Below, one piece after another: positions 8,458 to 17,939 of a stretch of 64,000 bases of DNA (within the stretch, counting starts at the first letter, position 1; the number at the start of each line of letters is the position of its first letter). The notes beneath the pieces are model-generated. The model was given only the letters and a program-made list of their open reading frames with translations, did not search any database and was not told the DNA's origin. The position numbers and the translations under genes were made by a program. This DNA is from Polaribacter irgensii 23-P (GTDB lineage: Bacteria > Bacteroidota > Bacteroidia > Flavobacteriales > Flavobacteriaceae). The stretch spans positions 1,754,842-1,818,841 of the forward strand of contig NZ_CH724148.1 of NCBI RefSeq assembly GCF_000153225.1. Reading direction: 5' to 3'.

Positions 8458-9085
8458 TGTTTTTTTATTCATTTTTCTCATCCAATATGCGATTATAAAA
8501 CTTCCAACAATTGGAGTAATAAACCAACCATAAAAACTTAAAAAAAATTTATTTACGATTACAAATGCAGTCGTTGCAGAAATGTAACCGCCTAACATTT
8601 TTCCTAAATGCAGTTTTAACCATCCTTTTCTCAATCGTTTAGGATTTCTAAATAATATTAAATTACCTGCAGAAAATATAATTCCAACAATTGCATAAAC
8701 AACAAGAATAATATGTGTGCTTTTTGTTCGTATGATTGGTAGTGAAATTATTAAAACTCCAGAAGTAATCATACTAATTGATATTAATTTATCAATTTTT
8801 AAATCAGGACTTTTTTTTTAAAACTCAAAGTTCTATTTCCTGTTAAAACAAAATAGAGACTAAAAATACCAACTGCGAATAAAAATGGGCTTTCGTGATT
8901 CGGTAAAATAGCAACCATCAAAGCGATGGTTCCAAAGAACATCATTGAATAGAAAAAATCAGCCCAGATGTTTTATGAATATTTTTTCCTTTTTTTGCAA
9001 GTATTGAAATCAAACCTTCAAGCAAAGCAAAGCAAAGCAAAGCCACCAAATGCTGGGTGAATGTATATGAATATCTGTATCGTTT
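8440..9085 (-). pseudogene. Membrane protein gene (DUF2306-like) broken by frameshifts
   Basis: The longest open piece (8440-8772) gives a membrane protein end with LRKGWLKLHLGKMLGGYISATTAF, which I associate with DUF2306-like membrane proteins. Upstream, in other frames, the same strand reads FFYSMMFFGTIALMVAILPN and IHPAFGGFALLCFALLEGL. The three pieces form one protein with about six membrane segments once two frameshifts are repaired. One shift lies at a run of nine T's (about 8810-8818). The second lies near 8960, just left of a short AAGCA tandem repeat. The family name is a low-confidence recollection; the broken state is directly visible. Confidence 0.65.
9022..9043. repeat. Short tandem repeat (AAGCA)n
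   Basis: About four units of the five-base step GCAAA occur inside the broken membrane-protein gene. A five-base unit changes the reading frame with every gain or loss, which may have contributed to the damage. Confidence 0.7.
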
Positions 9086-9470
9086 TTCCGTTTTTTTAGT
9101 TTAGTTGAACGACTCAAAATTGAGAGAATAAATTCGTTTCGTATATTTTTATGTACTGAATTGTTCTTTTTTAGCGATGCGTATTGCTCAAATTGTTGCC
9201 AATAGCTTTATTGCCAATAGCAATATGGTTTTCAGCTATTGGGGATTTCTGATAGCTATAAAACGATTGATACCGTTCTCATTAATAGTAGTTTTGCAAC
9301 TAAAAATAGGTCTAAAATCTTCAGACGCTATGCTTATTACTAAACTCCTTCGAAATGATATTGGTCATAAATAGCCCCCAAATCAAATATCTACTATTTG
9401 ATTTGGGGGCTAGAGAACAATACAGATATATTGTTATGTAAGCTCCACTAAAAACTGTAAAATTTGTAAT
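9086..9470. other. Gene-poor stretch with strong hairpin near its right end
   Basis: No convincing gene was found. A plus-strand ORF of 65 codons (9177-9374) has no recognisable domain and ends inside the hairpin at 9372-9412. The piece GCCAATAGC occurs twice around 9199-9226. No clear attC-like copy is present here. Confidence 0.4.
9372..9412. terminator. Strong perfect hairpin, probable bidirectional terminator
   Basis: An 18-bp perfect inverted repeat (TAGCCCCCAAATCAAATA and its complement) is separated by the five bases TCTAC. It lies 59 bases past the stop of the minus-strand lipoprotein gene at 9471, so it most likely ends that transcript. The U-run expected of an intrinsic terminator is weak on both sides, so it could also be a transposon end or a processing signal. 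Confidence 0.65.
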
Positions 9471-10100
9471 TTAAATATCATTTTCTGCTGAAAAGTCTAG
9501 CACAATTCTCATCCACATTCTTGATAAAGAATTTTCGGGATCATCTTCGTTACTCCCAATAGGAAAATTATAAACAGCCGATGTGGTTCCTGCGCTTTCA
9601 TTGTCAAATACATTTATACCGAGTTCATCTGTATATGAATATTGTCCGTCCTGTAATTGGCTAAATACATCAATATCACTCATGCGCACATATTCGCTTT
9701 TGTAATTCAGATCAATACCAATAACATCTTCACCAGTAAACGTATAATTCACATTTGTAGCGAAGCCATTTAGATATAATGAGGTCTGTGCTTGAGAATT
9801 TAAAAGAAACACTTGGGTAATCTCGAAGTCATTTATATCGCAATCATCGCAAGGTACCATTCGTCCGTCCACCACTTTAAAAACGGTTGATGTCAAAGTA
9901 GCCGATACTTCATTCGAGATACTATTAATTTCACCTGATTTACTGTGATACGACTTTGCCTCCGCTTGAGCAAAATTTCTCATTTTTACGACAGTCCCTG
10001 TTACCATCATATGCTCCTGCGTGTTTTCCTGTGAACAATTCGCAAGGAAAAAAATAGCCGAAAGGATGAATACGCTTTTCAATTTTAATACGCTTTTCAT
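9471..10100 (-). CDS. Hypothetical lipoprotein, 209 aa
   Basis: A signal peptide with a lipobox (FFLANCSQ, cysteine at about residue 22) is followed by a soluble, acidic, beta-rich domain of about 185 residues. A CDDCD motif lies near residues 79-83. The motif could bind a metal but no family is recognised. The protein is likely anchored in the outer membrane facing the periplasm or the surface. It lies just downstream of the DUF885 peptidase on the same strand (56-base gap), so co-transcription is possible. Confidence 0.7.
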   Translation of the reverse strand: MKSVLKLKSVFILSAIFFLANCSQENTQEHMMVTGTVVKMRNFAQAEAKSYHSKSGEINSISNEVSATLTSTVFKVVDGRMVPCDDCDINDFEITQVFLLNSQAQTSLYLNGFATNVNYTFTGEDVIGIDLNYKSEYVRMSDIDVFSQLQDGQYSYTDELGINVFDNESAGTTSAVYNFPIGSNEDDPENSLSRMWMRIVLDFSAENDI

Positions 10101-10156
10101 AATAAAAATATTTAATTTAGAATTCGTTACTTTTTATATAGACGCTTCATACCTTT

Positions 10157-12049
10157 TTATGGTTGCACCTTTGTTGTTTTTTTTGCGTGCGTGATATTTA
10201 TAAATTCATCAATAATTTCTTCTAATATATTTAAGGGCACAGCGCCATTTTGTAAAACCACATTATGAAATTCTTTTAAATCAAATTGACTGCCTAATTT
10301 CTTTTTTGCTTTTTCTCTTAACTCTAAAATTTTCATCATCCCAATTTTATATGCACAGGCTTGTCCAGGCATTACAATATAGCGTTCAATTTCAGTGACC
10401 ACTTCTCCAGTTGTTATTCCTGTATTTGCGATCATATATTCAATTGCTTCTTCTCGAGTCCATTTTTTATAGTGAATTCCAGTATCTACTACTAAACGGA
10501 CGGCTCTAAATATTTCTGCTTGAAGTCTTCCTAAATTACCGAAAGGGTCATTCTCGTAAAAACCTAACTCCCACGCAAGTTGTTCAGCATAGAGTGCCCA
10601 ACCTTCTGTATATGCAGTAAAAAGTGGGAATGTTCTAAAAATTGGAACCTCTTCCAGTTCTCCTTGAATGGCTATTTGAAAATGGTGGCCGGGGATTCCT
10701 TCGTGATAGGCCAAGGTTTTCATTCCAAACTTCACAGTTTCTGTAACTGCTCTCAAGTTGGCATAAAAGATACCTCCTGAAGACCCATCCATGGTGGGGG
10801 GCGTGTAATAAGCACCAGCAGCACCTTCTTCTTTGAACTTAGGAACTCTTTTTACTTCCATAGCTGCTTTTGGTCGGATATCAAATGCGTTGTCAAGACC
10901 AGCATTGATTTCATCTAAGATCGTATTGTATCCTTCAATAATTTCTTTTCTACCTTCATCATTATTTTGATATAAAAAACGCTCTTCTTTGTTTAATTCT
11001 TGAATAATTTCACCTATTTCTTTTGACGTATCTGCATACCCTTGAACACTCAAAATATCGCGCATCTCTGTTTTTATTCGAGCAACCTCTGACAATCCAA
11101 TTTGATGAACCTCTTTAGGGGTATAGTCGGTGGTGGTCATCAATGATAATTGATATTGATAAAAGGCATCTCCGTCAGGAAACTTCCAAACACCAGCATC
11201 TGTAGTTGCTTTCGATTTTAATCCTTTGAAGTATAAAATAAGAGCATTGTATGCATCGAACACTGTAGTTCTTACTTGCTCTGCTACCCGTGTTTTGTAT
11301 GCGTCTTTTTCCGCTTGTGTAAGACCTTCAATTTTTGATACTTTAGTATTGAAATTAGTGTAGAGGATGTTTGACTTAACAGGACCTTGGTCATCGGTCT
11401 TTATATTAAGCGAATCTTTTTCTTTGTTACCAATAAACCCTAACATTTCACTAAGCACACGGTCAATTATAAATTGTGGAGGAATGATTCCTTTTTCTTC
11501 ACCTATTTTTAACCCGTCTAAGACCTGATCGAATTTAGTGCCAAATTTAGACAATCGAGTTATATATGCTTCGATATCACTTTCATCTTTAAGCTTGTGC
11601 GAACTTTCCATCAAGCTTGGAAGACTATTTTGTACTCCAAACATTTGATTTACTGGATACTCGTGATAGAAAAATCGCTCTCCCTCAACTTGCTTACCCA
11701 AAAAGGAACTTAAAATTTTGGTATTTAACTTATTTTCTTCCGATTGACTTTCGAAATCATAACGTTGCAATGTTTTATAGTCTTCTTTCATTTGATTAAA
11801 AGATTCCCATTGTTTTTTATCAGAAACATCGTCCAATTCGTCTTTTGACAGGTCATATAAAATAGGAACTCCAACTTGTGTGGTCAACTCAGGGCTGTCT
11901 ATAACAAGCTGTACAAAGACCTTGTCATAAAAATGTTTAATATTAAATGGTTTAAACCAAATAAGATTGATACTCCATAGAACTCCAATAATTAAGAGTC
12001 CAAGTGTTGTTCTTCCTGTCCAAAATTTCCAAGTGCGTTTTTTATTCAT
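10157..12049 (-). CDS. DUF885 family metallopeptidase-like protein, membrane anchored
   Basis: A 630-residue protein with one N-terminal membrane segment (about 10-28) and a large periplasmic domain. The motif YHEGIPGHHFQ at about residues 447-457 is the HExxGHH zinc-binding signature of DUF885 proteins (related to M32-like folds). Supporting family blocks are YTEGWALYAEQL about 490-500, and MPGQACAYKIG about 565-575. Family members are presumed metallopeptidases with unknown natural substrates. The length is close to the family's usual 570-620. The start ATG overlaps the stop of a short upstream ORF. Confidence 0.88.
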   Translation of the reverse strand: MNKKRTWKFWTGRTTLGLLIIGVLWSINLIWFKPFNIKHFYDKVFVQLVIDSPELTTQVGVPILYDLSKDELDDVSDKKQWESFNQMKEDYKTLQRYDFESQSEENKLNTKILSSFLGKQVEGERFFYHEYPVNQMFGVQNSLPSLMESSHKLKDESDIEAYITRLSKFGTKFDQVLDGLKIGEEKGIIPPQFIIDRVLSEMLGFIGNKEKDSLNIKTDDQGPVKSNILYTNFNTKVSKIEGLTQAEKDAYKTRVAEQVRTTVFDAYNALILYFKGLKSKATTDAGVWKFPDGDAFYQYQLSLMTTTDYTPKEVHQIGLSEVARIKTEMRDILSVQGYADTSKEIGEIIQELNKEERFLYQNNDEGRKEIIEGYNTILDEINAGLDNAFDIRPKAAMEVKRVPKFKEEGAAGAYYTPPTMDGSSGGIFYANLRAVTETVKFGMKTLAYHEGIPGHHFQIAIQGELEEVPIFRTFPLFTAYTEGWALYAEQLAWELGFYENDPFGNLGRLQAEIFRAVRLVVDTGIHYKKWTREEAIEYMIANTGITTGEVVTEIERYIVMPGQACAYKIGMMKILELREKAKKKLGSQFDLKEFHNVVLQNGAVPLNILEEIIDEFINITHAKKTTKVQP

Positions 12050-12182
12050 GATTCATAGTTGTGCTATTTAAAGTTACATCATCGCTGTTTTTTACATTCT
12101 CAGAAATAGTATTAATTTCAGCTATTCCAGAATCGAATAGGAAGAAGTAAAATGTCAGTAGCATGATCGATTTTACTTTCAC
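12042..12182 (-). CDS. Possible small ORF overlapping the DUF885 start, 46 aa
   Basis: A GTG at 12180-12182 (internal ATG at 12162-12164) opens 46 codons. The first 20 residues look like a membrane or signal segment (MLLTFYFFLFDSG), followed by an acidic tail. Its stop overlaps the start of the DUF885 gene, which would allow translational coupling. No homologue is known to me, so it may be a chance ORF or a leader. Confidence 0.28.
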   Translation of the reverse strand: MKVKSIMLLTFYFFLFDSGIAEINTISENVKNSDDVTLNSTTMNHE

Positions 12183-12331
12183 TATTTTTTTTATTCAATG
12201 TTGAAAGATTTTTTTGAATTGATACTGGCAGCGAAGGACGAAACAAAACCTTCAAAAATCCTTTTAAATATTTATATTTTTACTGAATGGTTGTGAATTT
12301 ATAACTGAATAGTCGGTGTTTTTTGCGTTAT

Positions 12332-13168
12332 TTATTGAACCCAACTTATAAATGCTTTTCGCTTGTAACGACTAATAGGGATTTTAACAATCGAATCGCT
12401 TTCAATGCAAGCTTTTAACCGAATACACAACTTGCCATTTTCAATCTTTTCAATTTGATCTACAGCATCTCTGTGAATGATAATTTGCCGATTGGCTCTA
12501 AAAAACACTTGATTGTTTATTTTTTCTTCGAGCTCATTTAATGTGAATTCGGTGTTACTCGTGGTACCATTATTTTGAACAGCATACACTGTTTTGTTTT
12601 CGCTGTAAAAACACGCAATGTTTTCATAGCTCAGCTTCGTTATTTTCGCGCCACTTTTGATGGTGATTTTAGCATCTTTAAGAGAGACCTTATCTAAATT
12701 GTATAAAGCTCGTGAAAACGCTAAACCTATGATGATAAAACTTAATAATAAGGTAAGTAACAAGCCAATTAATAAATAATAGAATGCTATCTGTTTACCT
12801 GCAACCATACTAAAAACAATGTATATAGGAATATAAATAATTGCAATGTATCCTAAAGTAGAAGCGAAAAACCATACAATAGTAGTAATTCCTATCTTTT
12901 TAGAGAAATGTTTTTTCTTGTAAAATTTGAAGTTAAGCTTTGCTATTATTGTAATAAAAACACACAAAATAATAGAAGACAGAAAACCTTCTATGGGAAA
13001 TCGATACGATTTACTATCTGGAAAACTTTCGCGCGATACTAAATGATTTACGAATAAAGAGAAACCCGTCAATAGAATTGCTGTTTTAATCCAAGGCCAT
13101 GTGGTACTGGAGAGAAACGTACGCCATACTATTTTTACTGTATTCTTGGCCGTTTGTGTAGTATTCAT
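12332..13168 (-). CDS. LytTR-type DNA-binding protein with membrane domain
   Basis: The 278-residue protein has four predicted membrane segments (about 30-42, 63-82, 90-115 and 125-155). A cytoplasmic LytTR domain follows (about 165-278), with the signatures YENIACFYSENKTVYAV and FFRANRQIIIHRDAV. Membrane-bound LytTR proteins without a receiver domain act as direct membrane sensors that bind DNA. It lies upstream of the DUF885 gene on the same strand with about 280 bases between. Its ligand is unknown. The start ATG at 13168 is preceded by an ORF that is only attC-like repeat sequence and was not called. Confidence 0.87.
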   Translation of the reverse strand: MNTTQTAKNTVKIVWRTFLSSTTWPWIKTAILLTGFSLFVNHLVSRESFPDSKSYRFPIEGFLSSIILCVFITIIAKLNFKFYKKKHFSKKIGITTIVWFFASTLGYIAIIYIPIYIVFSMVAGKQIAFYYLLIGLLLTLLLSFIIIGLAFSRALYNLDKVSLKDAKITIKSGAKITKLSYENIACFYSENKTVYAVQNNGTTSNTEFTLNELEEKINNQVFFRANRQIIIHRDAVDQIEKIENGKLCIRLKACIESDSIVKIPISRYKRKAFISWVQ

Positions 13169-13231
13169 TAATTAAAAACTCTTTTTTGTTCTAGGAAATT
13201 TGCATTTGATCGCTTTATTTTCATTGCATCC

Positions 13232-13358
13232 TGGGTGTTTGTGTTGAAAGATGCGTGATTAAACACGTAATTTAGTAAATATAAACGGAATAGAAAGTCC
13301 GTAAAGATTCTTGCGGGTAGGCGAGACCTCGCAATTTTTTTATATTTTATTTTGTTGC
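13232..13358 (-). repeat. attC-like repeat, copy 7
   Basis: Blocks GTGTTTGTGTTGAAAGATGC, TAATTTAGTAAATA, GAAAGTCCgtaaagATTCTTGCGGGTAGGCGAG and a right end GTTGCGAAAC are visible. It lies just upstream of the LytTR gene. Confidence 0.65.
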
Positions 13359-13493
13359 GAAACACTTGAGCAAGCGCATTAAAATTCCACTTCAATTTTT
13401 CCGAATGTGAATGCATTCGTATTTATTCAATTCAGGCATGAATCCGATTTTTAAGAATAAAAACTGAAATATTAAATTTAAATTTTAAAATTA

Positions 13494-13652
13494 TTATTTA
13501 ACTTTTTTTAGTTTTATAAAAACGATAAGAGAAAAAGCTAATGGAATGAGAAAGCCAAATAAAGAAGCGCAGCAGCCCCAGTTTTCTATTCCGCTTTCAA
13601 TTCCTTTGTCTAAAAATATTTTCAGCGCAAAAATATTCCAAACTATGAGCAT
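13494..13652 (-). CDS. Small hypothetical membrane protein, 52 aa
   Basis: Reading the minus strand from the ATG at 13650-13652 gives a 52-residue protein. It starts MLIVWNIFALKIFLDKGIES, contains the pair CC at 27-28, and ends in a hydrophobic segment (LFGFLIPLAFSLIVFI) with a lysine tail. One or two membrane segments are likely. It sits alone between two attC-like copies, as a cassette gene would. An ATG 18 bases further upstream is in another frame and short. Confidence 0.5.
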   Translation of the reverse strand: MLIVWNIFALKIFLDKGIESGIENWGCCASLFGFLIPLAFSLIVFIKLKKVK

Positions 13653-13713
13653 AATAAAAATAGATACTTTTTTTATTCATCATTCAGTTCTTTTATTTAG
13701 CTGCTTAATTATA

Positions 13714-13844
13714 GGGAACGGTTGGTGTAAGCATCGTAGTGGATTTCTACGCTTTTATTTTTGAGTTAAGCAATGACTTCTGCTAAAAGCACTTACTTTA
13801 AACTCCTCAGTAAAACGGCTATTATTTTTATACATGGTTAGCAG
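13714..13844 (-). repeat. attC-like site with a different interior (variant A)
   Basis: Left end AGGGAACGGTTGGTGTAAGC, right end TTATACATGGTTAGCAGTAG. The interior differs from the common type. Its right end pairs at 9 of 12 positions with the left end of copy 8, the two limits of the next unit (gene 13851-15311). Confidence 0.5.
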
Positions 13845-13850
13845 TAGTTG

Positions 13851-15311
13851 TTATTCCTTTTGCAACAGTTCATTTAATTTTTTTAAGGTACCTTCATTTT
13901 TTAGTGCTACTGCTTTTCTAAAACTAATGATCGCTTCTTCTTTTTGTCCATTGGCTACATAACCATCTCCAAGAGAATCCCAAACATTTCCCTCATCTTC
14001 AAATAATTCAGAGTTTAGTTTAAATATTTCAATGGCCCATTCCAAATTTTTATCTTCCTTAAGAATCATATAACCAATGCTATTTAAAACACCTGATTTT
14101 TTAAAATCAGCATTAGCACCGTTTTTAACAATTGAGTAGAGTTCTTTTGAATCTTTAGAGCCATGATTTTCAATAAAATCAAAAACTAAAAAATAAGGAT
14201 TCTTTTTAATGGGCTTCAATTGGTAGTTTTGATTAAAAATAATTTTCTCGATATTATAGGCTAGCCTTTCCACCTTTGGACTACTAGCGTTCGTAGAATA
14301 CAATATTATTACATCTTCATTTGGTAGCCAAATAATGGAATGTGCAAAGGTCCCATTTGAACCGTTATGTGTAATCCTCTTGGTATCTCTATCTGAATTA
14401 GTTATTCCCCATCCATAAGCATATCCAAAGGAATCGTTCATATTTCTAGTATGCGATGCTGTATATTTTTCGAAAAGAGATGTAGGCAAAATTGCATTTG
14501 AACTTAATGCCTTAATCCATTTGTACATGTCCTCTTGTGAAGAATTAATACCACCATTCCCTTTTAAATGCCAAGAAACTCCTCCATCCTTTTGATAGCG
14601 CGTTACCGTTGCTCCAATATCCATAACATTTCGGTTGTATCCTATGGCGCATAAATTTGTATTCCATTGTGGAAGAAGGTATCCCGTTTGGTTCATTTTT
14701 GAGGGTTTAAATAAATACACATTTAAGAAAACTTCATAATCCATCTTGGAAACTAGTTCAATAATACGGGCTAAAATACTATAACCGATATTAGAATAAG
14801 AGTATTTAGATGCAGGTTTATGAAGTAATTCACTTGCAAATACCTTTTTAAAAAAATCTTCTGTGGTTATTGGGTCGAAATCTTTTCCGATGGATGCTTT
14901 AAATCCTGCAGTATGTGTTAACAATTGATGAATGGTGATATTTCCTTTATCGCTAGGTACATTAGGAAAAAAAGTACTTAAAGAGTCTGTGACTTTTAAT
15001 TTGTCAAGTTGAGACAATTTTAAAATTGCCGCAGCTGTAAATTGCTTTGTGTTTGAACCGATATCGAAAATAGTATTCGGTGTATTTTGGATGTTATTTT
15101 TTTTATCAGCCAAACCATAACCTTGGTTAATAACGATTTCACCTTTTTCTGCTACCAAGATTGCTCCAGAAAAGCCATTTTTCACACCTTCCTTTAAATA
15201 GGTGTCTATTTTTAATTTAATACTGCTTTGGATTTCTGTTTTTTGTGCTGATAAAGAAGTAGGGACTAAAAATTGTGTAAAAATTAAGAATACTAAAAAT
15301 ATTATTTTCAT
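13851..15311 (-). CDS. Serine hydrolase, beta-lactamase family, with C-terminal TPR segment
   Basis: A 486-residue secreted protein with a signal peptide (residues 1-22, cleavage after SLSAQ). The catalytic domain has SNTK (86-89), a KYSYSNIGYS motif supplying Y-x-N, and HNGSNG in place of KTG. The C-terminal 60 residues include a tetratricopeptide-like repeat (WDSLGDGYVANGQKEEAIISFRKAVAL). That combination is common in Bacteroidota penicillin-binding-protein-like hydrolases. It probably acts in the periplasm; the substrate is unknown. It is the only cargo gene between variant A and copy 8. Confidence 0.88.
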   Translation of the reverse strand: MKIIFLVFLIFTQFLVPTSLSAQKTEIQSSIKLKIDTYLKEGVKNGFSGAILVAEKGEIVINQGYGLADKKNNIQNTPNTIFDIGSNTKQFTAAAILKLSQLDKLKVTDSLSTFFPNVPSDKGNITIHQLLTHTAGFKASIGKDFDPITTEDFFKKVFASELLHKPASKYSYSNIGYSILARIIELVSKMDYEVFLNVYLFKPSKMNQTGYLLPQWNTNLCAIGYNRNVMDIGATVTRYQKDGGVSWHLKGNGGINSSQEDMYKWIKALSSNAILPTSLFEKYTASHTRNMNDSFGYAYGWGITNSDRDTKRITHNGSNGTFAHSIIWLPNEDVIILYSTNASSPKVERLAYNIEKIIFNQNYQLKPIKKNPYFLVFDFIENHGSKDSKELYSIVKNGANADFKKSGVLNSIGYMILKEDKNLEWAIEIFKLNSELFEDEGNVWDSLGDGYVANGQKEEAIISFRKAVALKNEGTLKKLNELLQKE

Positions 15312-15376
15312 AATTGATTTTCTTGATGTTTTTTGTTACGCGATAATGTTACTTTTTAGGCAGTTTCTCTATTACC

Positions 15377-15509
15377 GCGAACATGTTTGCACAACCTTAG
15401 TTATGCATTTATAGAAACTAATTTAGCAAATAAAACACGAACCATGAAAGGCCGTTTGGACTTTCGTAAGTACCCTAAAAATAGCAATTAATTATACACG
15501 GTGTTGCCA
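15377..15509 (-). repeat. attC-like repeat, copy 8
   Basis: Left end GCGAACATGTTTGCACAACC, block AACTAATTTAGCAAATAAAA then CACGAACC, hairpin GAAAGGCCgtttGGACTTTC, right arm AGCAATTAATTATACACGGT with core GTTGCCA. Nearly complete. Confidence 0.85.
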
Positions 15510-15630
15510 TTAGTTATTTTATCAGTTGTATTATATTCAAATACATTTTTTCAATTTTTCCGCTATTTGTGCGAATGGTGAATATAATTGGCAATAATAA
15601 GGTTAACAGTGTCAAAAATGCAATTAGATA

Positions 15631-16062
15631 TCACACTATACTAAAATACTTTGGATCCGTTACCAAGATAATCATCATTGTAAAACTTAAGATCGACCGA
15701 ACAATTTGAAAGTTTAAAACATTTTTACTCAGCGTATTTAATCCAATTACTTTTTCTTTCTTATGTACCCATAAGATTAAAGGCATGCGTATATTCCTGA
15801 GCGGTATTACTAAAAATGCTAAAACAGACAGATGGAATATTACCAAATAACTTTTATCAGTTTGTTTTCCATAATCAAAATATCTTCAGTTTTTATACCA
15901 AGAGCCTTACAAATTAAATTCAAAGTTGTTCCGCGAGGTTCATTTTCGTTATTTTCAATCCGTCGAATTGTTCTTAAGTTTATTTTTGCAGATCAACCAA
16001 ATCTTCTTGTGAAAGTCTTTTTTTCTTTTTTCTTTAATTTTTTTTCTGATTTCGTTCATCAT
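15631..16062 (-). pseudogene. XRE HTH plus DUF4870-like membrane protein, broken
   Basis: From an ATG at 16060-16062 the strand encodes MMNEIRKKIKEKRKK and then, after a frameshift in an A-rich run, RLSQEDLVDLQ. After another shift it reads LRTIRRIENNENEPRGTTLN, together forming an XRE helix-turn-helix. Downstream (15631-15846) a separate frame gives LAFLVIPLRNIRMPLILWV and GLNTLSKNVLNFQI, the DUF4870-like membrane part that often follows such an HTH. At least three reading-frame breaks separate the pieces. The original protein would have been about 140 residues. Confidence 0.7.
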
Positions 16063-16113
16063 TAATTTGGGTTTGTATTTCTTTCAAATCTACTTATGAA
16101 TTCATTCTTTTGA

Positions 16114-16307
16114 TAACGGCTTGTCTGCGACATTTTTACGACATTTTGTCAATCTGCTAATCTTAGAGGTTCTTACTTAATACCGACGGTCTATTATAAG
16201 AATAGTAGCGGATTTATATCCACTAACTTTTCCATTAAACAGCTATTTTTTTATACTTACTTTCTTTTTAGCGATTAAACCATTCTTATTTTTATATGAT
16301 GTTGGCC
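16114..16307 (-). repeat. attC-like site with a different interior (variant B)
   Basis: Left end GATAACGGCTTGTCTGCG and right end ATGATGTTGGCCGTAG. The interior is unrelated to the common type and longer, about 190 bp. The right end matches the complement of copy 9's left end at 9 of 13 positions, the two limits of the esterase unit. Confidence 0.45.
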
Positions 16308-16315
16308 GTAGTTTT

Positions 16316-17455
16316 TTATTTCAAAATTAATTGCTGTCTATCAGCTAAAAAATCAAAAGTCATTTCAAATAATCCTCTTCCATCTGCTTCGCCATCCCAT
16401 TCACCATGGCCCGCAGGGACCAAAATCGTTGGATCGGATTCACTCGGTACCAAGAGGGTTTTTAGTTCATTATAAAGCCCTAAAGAGTTATAGATCTCTT
16501 GCAGTTTAAGTGCTTCTTCGTAAGGCGTGACGGGATCATATGCTTCTCCATGTCCCATAAATAATTCAGGGTCATTTGCATCATATCTATCATATTGCTC
16601 CAAGTCATATACATCTTCAAACAGATCTAATATATAGTTTGATCCCCAGAAATGAACCATACTTCTTAAGTTATAAGTCTGATTTAAGTTTGTTGCTGTA
16701 AGTGTAGGATCGTCAGTGATAGCAATTTCGTCTTTGAAGTCTTCTAGATTTGAAATTCCTAAAGCAATCGTTGTAATAGCTCCCGCCGATCCTCCTCCAA
16801 CTGTTATAAAATCTGCATTTATGTTGTAGGTGCTCGAGTTAGTTACAATCCAGCGAAGTGCTGCTTTAGCATCCCTTGTTGCGGCATACATGGCGATACT
16901 CTGCTGCAGCTCTTTTGGAGTTTTGGCTTTAAGTATTGCATATTCAATCCACGCTACTGGTGCAACTCCCTTATAGAATGTTACCACCTCATTAGTGCCA
17001 TTTTGTGCATCATTTTGTAACATTTGTTTCAATTTATTCTTGCATGCCGTCGAGACTTTTGCGTTACACAATTCCTCTGTTGTTCTATAATCTATATAAA
17101 CAAAAACCCAGCCTCTTGAAGCATAGTAATTTGCCATTTCTATAATTTCAGGCTTATGTTTTATTCCACCTGTAAATCCACCACCGTGAATAAACATAAA
17201 TATTGGTCGATTGGTAGCACTATTATCAGGAGAGTACACATCTAATTTTAGAGGTATTGCAAAGGAGGAAGTGCTTGATTCGTCATGACTAAGTCCCTCT
17301 GCATATGTGATATCTTATTCTTTTACAACCATGTAAGAGGGGTCAGTCTCAACCATTGGAGATCCATCGTTTGTTTCTAGATCAGTTGATTCATTTTTAC
17401 TATATGCAATAAATAATACTACTGTAAGAATTATAAAATAAGGTACTTTGTTCAT
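16316..17455 (-). pseudogene. Alpha/beta-hydrolase (carboxylesterase-like) with in-frame stop
   Basis: The main open part (16316-17239) has the HGGG oxyanion-hole motif (FIHGGGFTGG) and the nucleophile elbow GGGSAGA, as in carboxylesterase or lipase-like alpha/beta hydrolases. The frame extends upstream through IPLKLDVYSPDN to an ATG at 17453-17455 with a signal-like start (MNKVPYFIILTVV), giving 380 codons. It is interrupted by one TAA at 17315-17317. The stop could be a real nonsense mutation, or a GTG at 17237-17239 could start a shortened, leaderless protein. The intact version would be secreted. Confidence 0.75.
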
Positions 17456-17515
17456 ACTATATTAATTAAAGTTTATTCCATTATGAGCCCCTGTTTTCTT
17501 GTAAAAGTTGAATTA

Positions 17516-17649
17516 CCGACAATGTGTTTGTCTGAGGTAGTCGTATGTTTTGAGAAACCAATTTAGTAAATAATTACTGACCAAGAAAGTCCGCGAGGAC
17601 TATTATAAGTAATTATTAAGCAAGTAGTTAAAATTACACGGTGTTGCTA
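17516..17649 (-). repeat. attC-like repeat, copy 9
   Basis: Left end ACCGACAATGTGTTTGTCTG, block CCAATTTAGTAAATAATTAC, hairpin GAAAGTCCgcgaGGACTaTt and right end AAAATTACACGGTG with core GTTGCTA. Confidence 0.8.
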
Positions 17650-17693
17650 TTTCGTTGTTTTAATTCCGTTTTTATTTCCTTTTGTAATTAATT

Positions 17694-17939
17694 TTATAAA
17701 TATAATTCCCTAAAATATTTAAAACGTTTGCCAGGAATTATCATTTTCCAAATATCTTGTTTTTGGATTATGTTTTTATTGGCAAGTCTTTTTCCGTCCA
17801 CATAAGTTCTGAATATTAAAGCATAAAAAAATAAAAGTAAAACAAACAATGTTGAGTGCACCAAGTCTGTTTTACTTAGCCAGTTTAATATTCCAAGTGG
17901 CAATATGATTGTTACATAGTAGATCAATAAATTTTTCAT
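17694..17939 (-). CDS. Small hypothetical membrane protein, 81 aa
   Basis: The 81-residue protein has two hydrophobic segments (about 5-20 and 28-46: ILPLGILNWL and TLFVLLLFFYALIF) and a basic C-terminal half (GKRLANKNIIQKQDIWK). I do not recognise it. It is the only ORF in its unit, follows copy 9 and is on the array strand. Confidence 0.6.
   Translation of the reverse strand: MKNLLIYYVTIILPLGILNWLSKTDLVHSTLFVLLLFFYALIFRTYVDGKRLANKNIIQKQDIWKMIIPGKRFKYFRELYL

Noticed and set aside
9177..9374. Plus-strand ORF of 65 codons ending at the hairpin
   Set aside because: No recognisable domain, no ribosome-binding site, opposite to the array strand; the hairpin is better explained as terminator of the minus-strand gene.
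13168..13416. Minus-strand ORF of 82 codons overlapping the LytTR start
   Set aside because: It consists of attC-like repeat sequence (copy 7) and has no domain or composition of a gene.
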